Assembly (NCBI GenBank): GCA_964496725.1
Contig: CAZCAS010000003.1
Coordinates: 1-34,915 of the forward strand
DNA length: 34,915 nt
Direction: 5' to 3'
DNA from: JAZGHN01 sp964496725
GTDB lineage: Bacteria; Chloroflexota; Dehalococcoidia; Dehalococcoidales; E44-bin46
The notes under the pieces: model-generated
Seen by the model: the letters and a program-made list of their open reading frames with translations, nothing else
Database searches by the model: none
Told to the model about the DNA's origin: nothing
In this document: piece after piece, positions 32,892-34,915 of the stretch
Numbering within the stretch: position 1 is the first letter of the stretch
Layout: each line of letters opens with the position of its first letter
Position numbers and translations under genes: made by a program

Positions 32892-34004
32892 GTGCCTGTC
32901 TTCTCTGCCATGCTGGGAGTGGGGATTATTGTTCCCCTCTTGCCCCTCTATGCCCACAGTCTGGGTGCCAGTGCGCTCTGGCTGGGGCTGATTATGGCAG
33001 CCTTCTCTATTTCCCGCACCATATTAACTCCTCTTATTGGCAGGCTATCTGACCAGCGAGGCAGGAAGTTTTTTATCTGCCTTGGGCTTGCCATCTATAC
33101 CGTTGTCTCATTGGGTTACCTGTGGGCTCATACCACCCCGCAACTTATTCTCATTCGTCTCATTCAGGGGAGTGCGGGGGGGATGATTGTTCCCATTGCT
33201 CAGGCCTATGTGGGGGATATTTCACCTCCCGGCGAGGAAGGCAAGTGGACAGGATATTTTAATGCGGCTTTCTTTAGCGGTTTCGGCGTCGGACCATTCA
33301 TTGGCGGAGTATTAAGCGGCCACTTTGGCATGGATGCTGCCTTCTATGCCATGGCAGGGGTTAATCTGGCTGCCTTTCTGGTTGCCTTTTCTCTTCTGCC
33401 TGAGATTAAGCCCCAGCGGGTAAGGCTAAATCCCTCCATCTCTTTGCGGCGGATAGGCTTAAGCAACATACTGAAAGGCGTTTTCAGTTTTAGATTAGCC
33501 TATGCCATTGGCAGAGGCGCCTTTGCTACCTTCTTGCCGCTTTTTGCTGTCCAGAGGATGAACTTGAGCTCTAGCCTTATCGGGGTGGTGATGGGGGTTA
33601 ATATTATCCTCATGTCCAGCCTTCTTCCCGCCATGGGTAAGGTGGCTGATAGATTGAGCCGAAGAACCCTGGTCATCATCGGAGCGCTGGCAAGCGCAGC
33701 CTTTGTGGCGCTTATCCCCCTTACTCATAGTTTTGGTCAGCTATTAGGGTTGTGTTTTCTGGGTAGTGTTGGTGGAGCTATCTGTATGCCTGCTGCTTCT
33801 GCCTTGACCATTGATGAGGGGAGAAGGTTTGGTATGGGCTTGAGCATGGGGCTTTTCAATATGGCTATGAGCCTGGGGATGGTTATCGGACCACTTGGCG
33901 CTGGGATGGTTGTTCAGCAAGTGGGTCTAACCTCGGCATTCTACTCGGCAGCGATAATTGGGCTGGTTGGCTGTAGCCTCTTTGCCTGGTTTACCAGGAC
34001 TTAA
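32892..34004 (+). CDS. MFS multidrug-type efflux transporter
   Basis: 370-aa major facilitator with about twelve hydrophobic segments and the DHA1 motif A in GRLSDQRGRK between helices 2 and 3, plus a second GKVADRLSRR in the C-terminal half. It resembles TetA/Bcr-type drug:H+ antiporters. The first usual start is GTG at 32892, but homology-like sequence (KKVFPALAVPVFSAMLG) continues upstream to an ATT at 32865, so the true protein may begin there or a short frameshift may exist. No good ribosome binding site is seen. It follows the ABC operon after 250 bases that hold no gene I can recognise. Confidence 0.87.
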   Translation: MPVFSAMLGVGIIVPLLPLYAHSLGASALWLGLIMAAFSISRTILTPLIGRLSDQRGRKFFICLGLAIYTVVSLGYLWAHTTPQLILIRLIQGSAGGMIVPIAQAYVGDISPPGEEGKWTGYFNAAFFSGFGVGPFIGGVLSGHFGMDAAFYAMAGVNLAAFLVAFSLLPEIKPQRVRLNPSISLRRIGLSNILKGVFSFRLAYAIGRGAFATFLPLFAVQRMNLSSSLIGVVMGVNIILMSSLLPAMGKVADRLSRRTLVIIGALASAAFVALIPLTHSFGQLLGLCFLGSVGGAICMPAASALTIDEGRRFGMGLSMGLFNMAMSLGMVIGPLGAGMVVQQVGLTSAFYSAAIIGLVGCSLFAWFTRT

Positions 34005-34042
34005 CCTGCCAATATACCCTGCTTTGCTAAAATTGGTCCTGT

Positions 34043-34068
34043 GAGCCGCTAGCTCAAGTGGCAGAGCA
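34043..34068 (+). tRNA. tRNA 5'-half-like fragment
   Basis: GAGCCGC, TA and the D arm GCTC-AAGTGGCA-GAGC follow the 5' half of a bacterial tRNA exactly in spacing (positions 1-25). Beyond A26 the sequence cannot form an anticodon stem or T arm, so it is a partial or decayed tRNA. The acceptor strand does not match the 3' fragment at 26.65 kb, so they come from different genes. It lies about 0.65 kb from a tyrosine recombinase end. Confidence 0.4.
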
Positions 34069-34162
34069 AACCCCTTCGGCTTTCTATTACAGGTTTGTCC
34101 AGATTGTATGCTCAGGGATACTCAATTAACTCAACCTCTTGCTGAGGAATGGGACCAGGAAG

Positions 34163-34516
34163 TCAGTCGAGGTAGGAAAGATTATCTGTGGTGCAATGTG
34201 GTCCTGATACCTCGCCTTGTTTGGCCCGCTCTAAAGCCTGCTCAGCTGTAATCAATGGGCTAATTTCAAATTCAGAAAAGGAATGCATGGGCAGTTTGGA
34301 TAGCAGTGTATCGAGCTCCTCCCTCGAGTTCACATTAAAGATAATGAAACCACCTGGGTGGTCTACATATCCATATGATTCCAAGACTTTGCCCTGTTGC
34401 CTAAAGTCAATGACAGTTTCCCATTCCTTGACCACATGGTCCAACAACTGTTCAGGAGAAAGTGGGGGTGGCCCACTTTTTGGTCCTCCCTTAACAAAGA
34501 ATAATATAATTATCAC
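34163..34516 (-). CDS. YCII / muconolactone-isomerase-like small protein
   Basis: About 117 aa with the dimeric alpha-beta barrel pattern of the YCII and muconolactone isomerase-like families: LFFVKGGPKSG, EQLLDHVVKEWETVIDFRQQGKVLESYGYVDHPGGFIIFNVNSREELDTLLSKLP. The role of such proteins is mostly unknown; some bind small aromatic or flavin-like ligands. The start is doubtful: the frame opens with GTG at 34516 right on top of AAAGGAGG (34523-34516); codons at the normal distance are ATA and ATT (34513-34505), so a rare start may be used and the protein would begin close to LFFVKG. It has its own promoter and operator-like repeat upstream. Confidence 0.72.
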   Translation of the reverse strand: MIIILFFVKGGPKSGPPPLSPEQLLDHVVKEWETVIDFRQQGKVLESYGYVDHPGGFIIFNVNSREELDTLLSKLPMHSFSEFEISPLITAEQALERAKQGEVSGPHCTTDNLSYLD

Positions 34517-34528
34517 CTCCTTTCATTC

Positions 34529-34571
34529 CAAGTGTATTCTAAACAATATAACACTTGCCTAATAGTGTCAA
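34529..34571 (-). promoter_or_regulatory. Predicted promoter of the YCII-like gene with flanking inverted repeat
   Basis: Minus strand TTGACA (34571-34566), 17-base spacer, TATTGT (34548-34543), the same hexamers and spacing as the Rrf2 promoter. CAAGTGT (34529-34535) and ACACTTG (34551-34557) form a perfect 7-base inverted repeat around the -10, placed to act as an operator. Confidence 0.55.
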
Positions 34572-34691
34572 TAGATATGGAAACCAGGGTAATGTATCAA
34601 TTTGAACGCCGTTGCTCCGAAAATTACCTTGTTACTCGGTCACACCTTTTGACGAATTGTTCAATCATTCACACTTATGAGCAAACAGCCC

Positions 34692-34915
34692 TTACCTCCC
34701 TATCTCCTGGTACAGCCTCAAGCTCTCCTCAAACCTCACACTTCTGGTATACCTCAGCACCATATCCAAACTTTCCCAACCACCAAGCCTCATGATGTGC
34801 TCAATATCCAGCCCTCTCCTGTGCAGATTTGAAGCGAACGTCCTCCTGAACGTATGTGGATTGCAGGGAAGCCCGGTCCTCTCCTGAAGCCGGTAGAGCA
34901 TGATTTGAACACCCC
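34692..34915 (-). CDS. Tyrosine recombinase/integrase, C-terminal end (5' end beyond the window)
   Basis: The open frame enters from the right edge and ends at 34692. It shows the catalytic HTFRRT (H-x-x-R), then a late LGGWESLDMVLRYTR with the nucleophile tyrosine in RYT. The position held by H in most members (LGH) is here within GGW, a common substitution by Trp in this family. About 70 residues are visible, so the N-terminal half and first catalytic Arg lie outside. It marks a mobile or once-mobile element at this end and may relate to the tRNA fragments nearby. Confidence 0.82.
   Translation of the reverse strand, partial: GVQIMLYRLQERTGLPCNPHTFRRTFASNLHRRGLDIEHIMRLGGWESLDMVLRYTRSVRFEESLRLYQEIGR

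Noticed and set aside
1..34915. CRISPR arrays, insertion sequences with terminal repeats, rRNA genes
   Set aside because: No regularly spaced repeats, transposase frames or rRNA-like stretches were seen on reading both strands.

Overview
The window looks like a contig from an anaerobic, probably uncultured bacterium. It has strong AGGAGG-type ribosome binding sites, a tungsten-type aldehyde:ferredoxin oxidoreductase, a non-pyrrolysine MttB methyltransferase, two-subunit glycine decarboxylase, DUF1616 and archaeal-like glyoxylate reductase genes, and a 100-N assembly gap. This mix fits Chloroflexota, Dehalococcoidia-like, best; that placement is an inference from gene content, not from a marker gene.

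Layout. (1) 1-3.5 kb, minus strand: an Rrf2 regulator leads cysK, a cystathionine synthase/lyase and thrC (cut by the window edge), a sulfur amino acid and threonine operon. (2) 3.6-5.5 kb, plus strand: a scrap of a nucleotide-sugar dehydrogenase, a DUF1616 membrane protein and a UDP-sugar epimerase. (3) 5.5-24.9 kb: a large glycine/serine/one-carbon region. On the minus strand a tandem glycine riboswitch precedes mttB, an AOR gene, gcvPA, gcvPB and a MoaD-like gene, and a second one precedes gcvH-lipA. On the plus strand come serA, thrB, and a third glycine riboswitch preceding a gcvT-SHMT fusion, a serine-glyoxylate-type aminotransferase, aspC (holding the assembly gap) and a glyoxylate/hydroxypyruvate reductase. 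fabF lies convergent with serA. (4) 25-35 kb: a more fluid region. Two truncated paralogous histidine kinases meet head to head, followed by a tRNA 3'-end fragment, an ArsB/NhaD-type transporter with a tandem universal stress protein and an unusual structured leader, small CMD and TIGR04076 proteins, a MarR-ABC-ABC-MFS efflux cluster, a tRNA-like 5' fragment, a YCII-like protein and the end of a tyrosine recombinase.

How it fits together. GcvP, GcvH, GcvT and LipA form glycine cleavage (GcvL is not in the window). SHMT fused to GcvT could use the methylene-THF made from one glycine to convert another into serine. SerA, the class V aminotransferase and the hydroxypyruvate/glyoxylate reductase connect serine and glyoxylate to central carbon, and ThrB, ThrC, CysK and AspC extend the same amino acid network. 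Three glycine-sensing leaders within about 6.5 kb would let glycine switch on the whole set, apparently including a methyltransferase and a tungstoenzyme not normally counted as glycine genes.

Points most worth a second look: the riboswitch-led mttB-AOR-gcvP cluster, the GcvT-SHMT fusion, the structured leader with a previously unlisted 51-residue ORF upstream of the stress protein/NhaD pair, a 42-bp near-perfect palindrome that doubles as divergent promoters, and a recurring GCTATTGACA promoter element.
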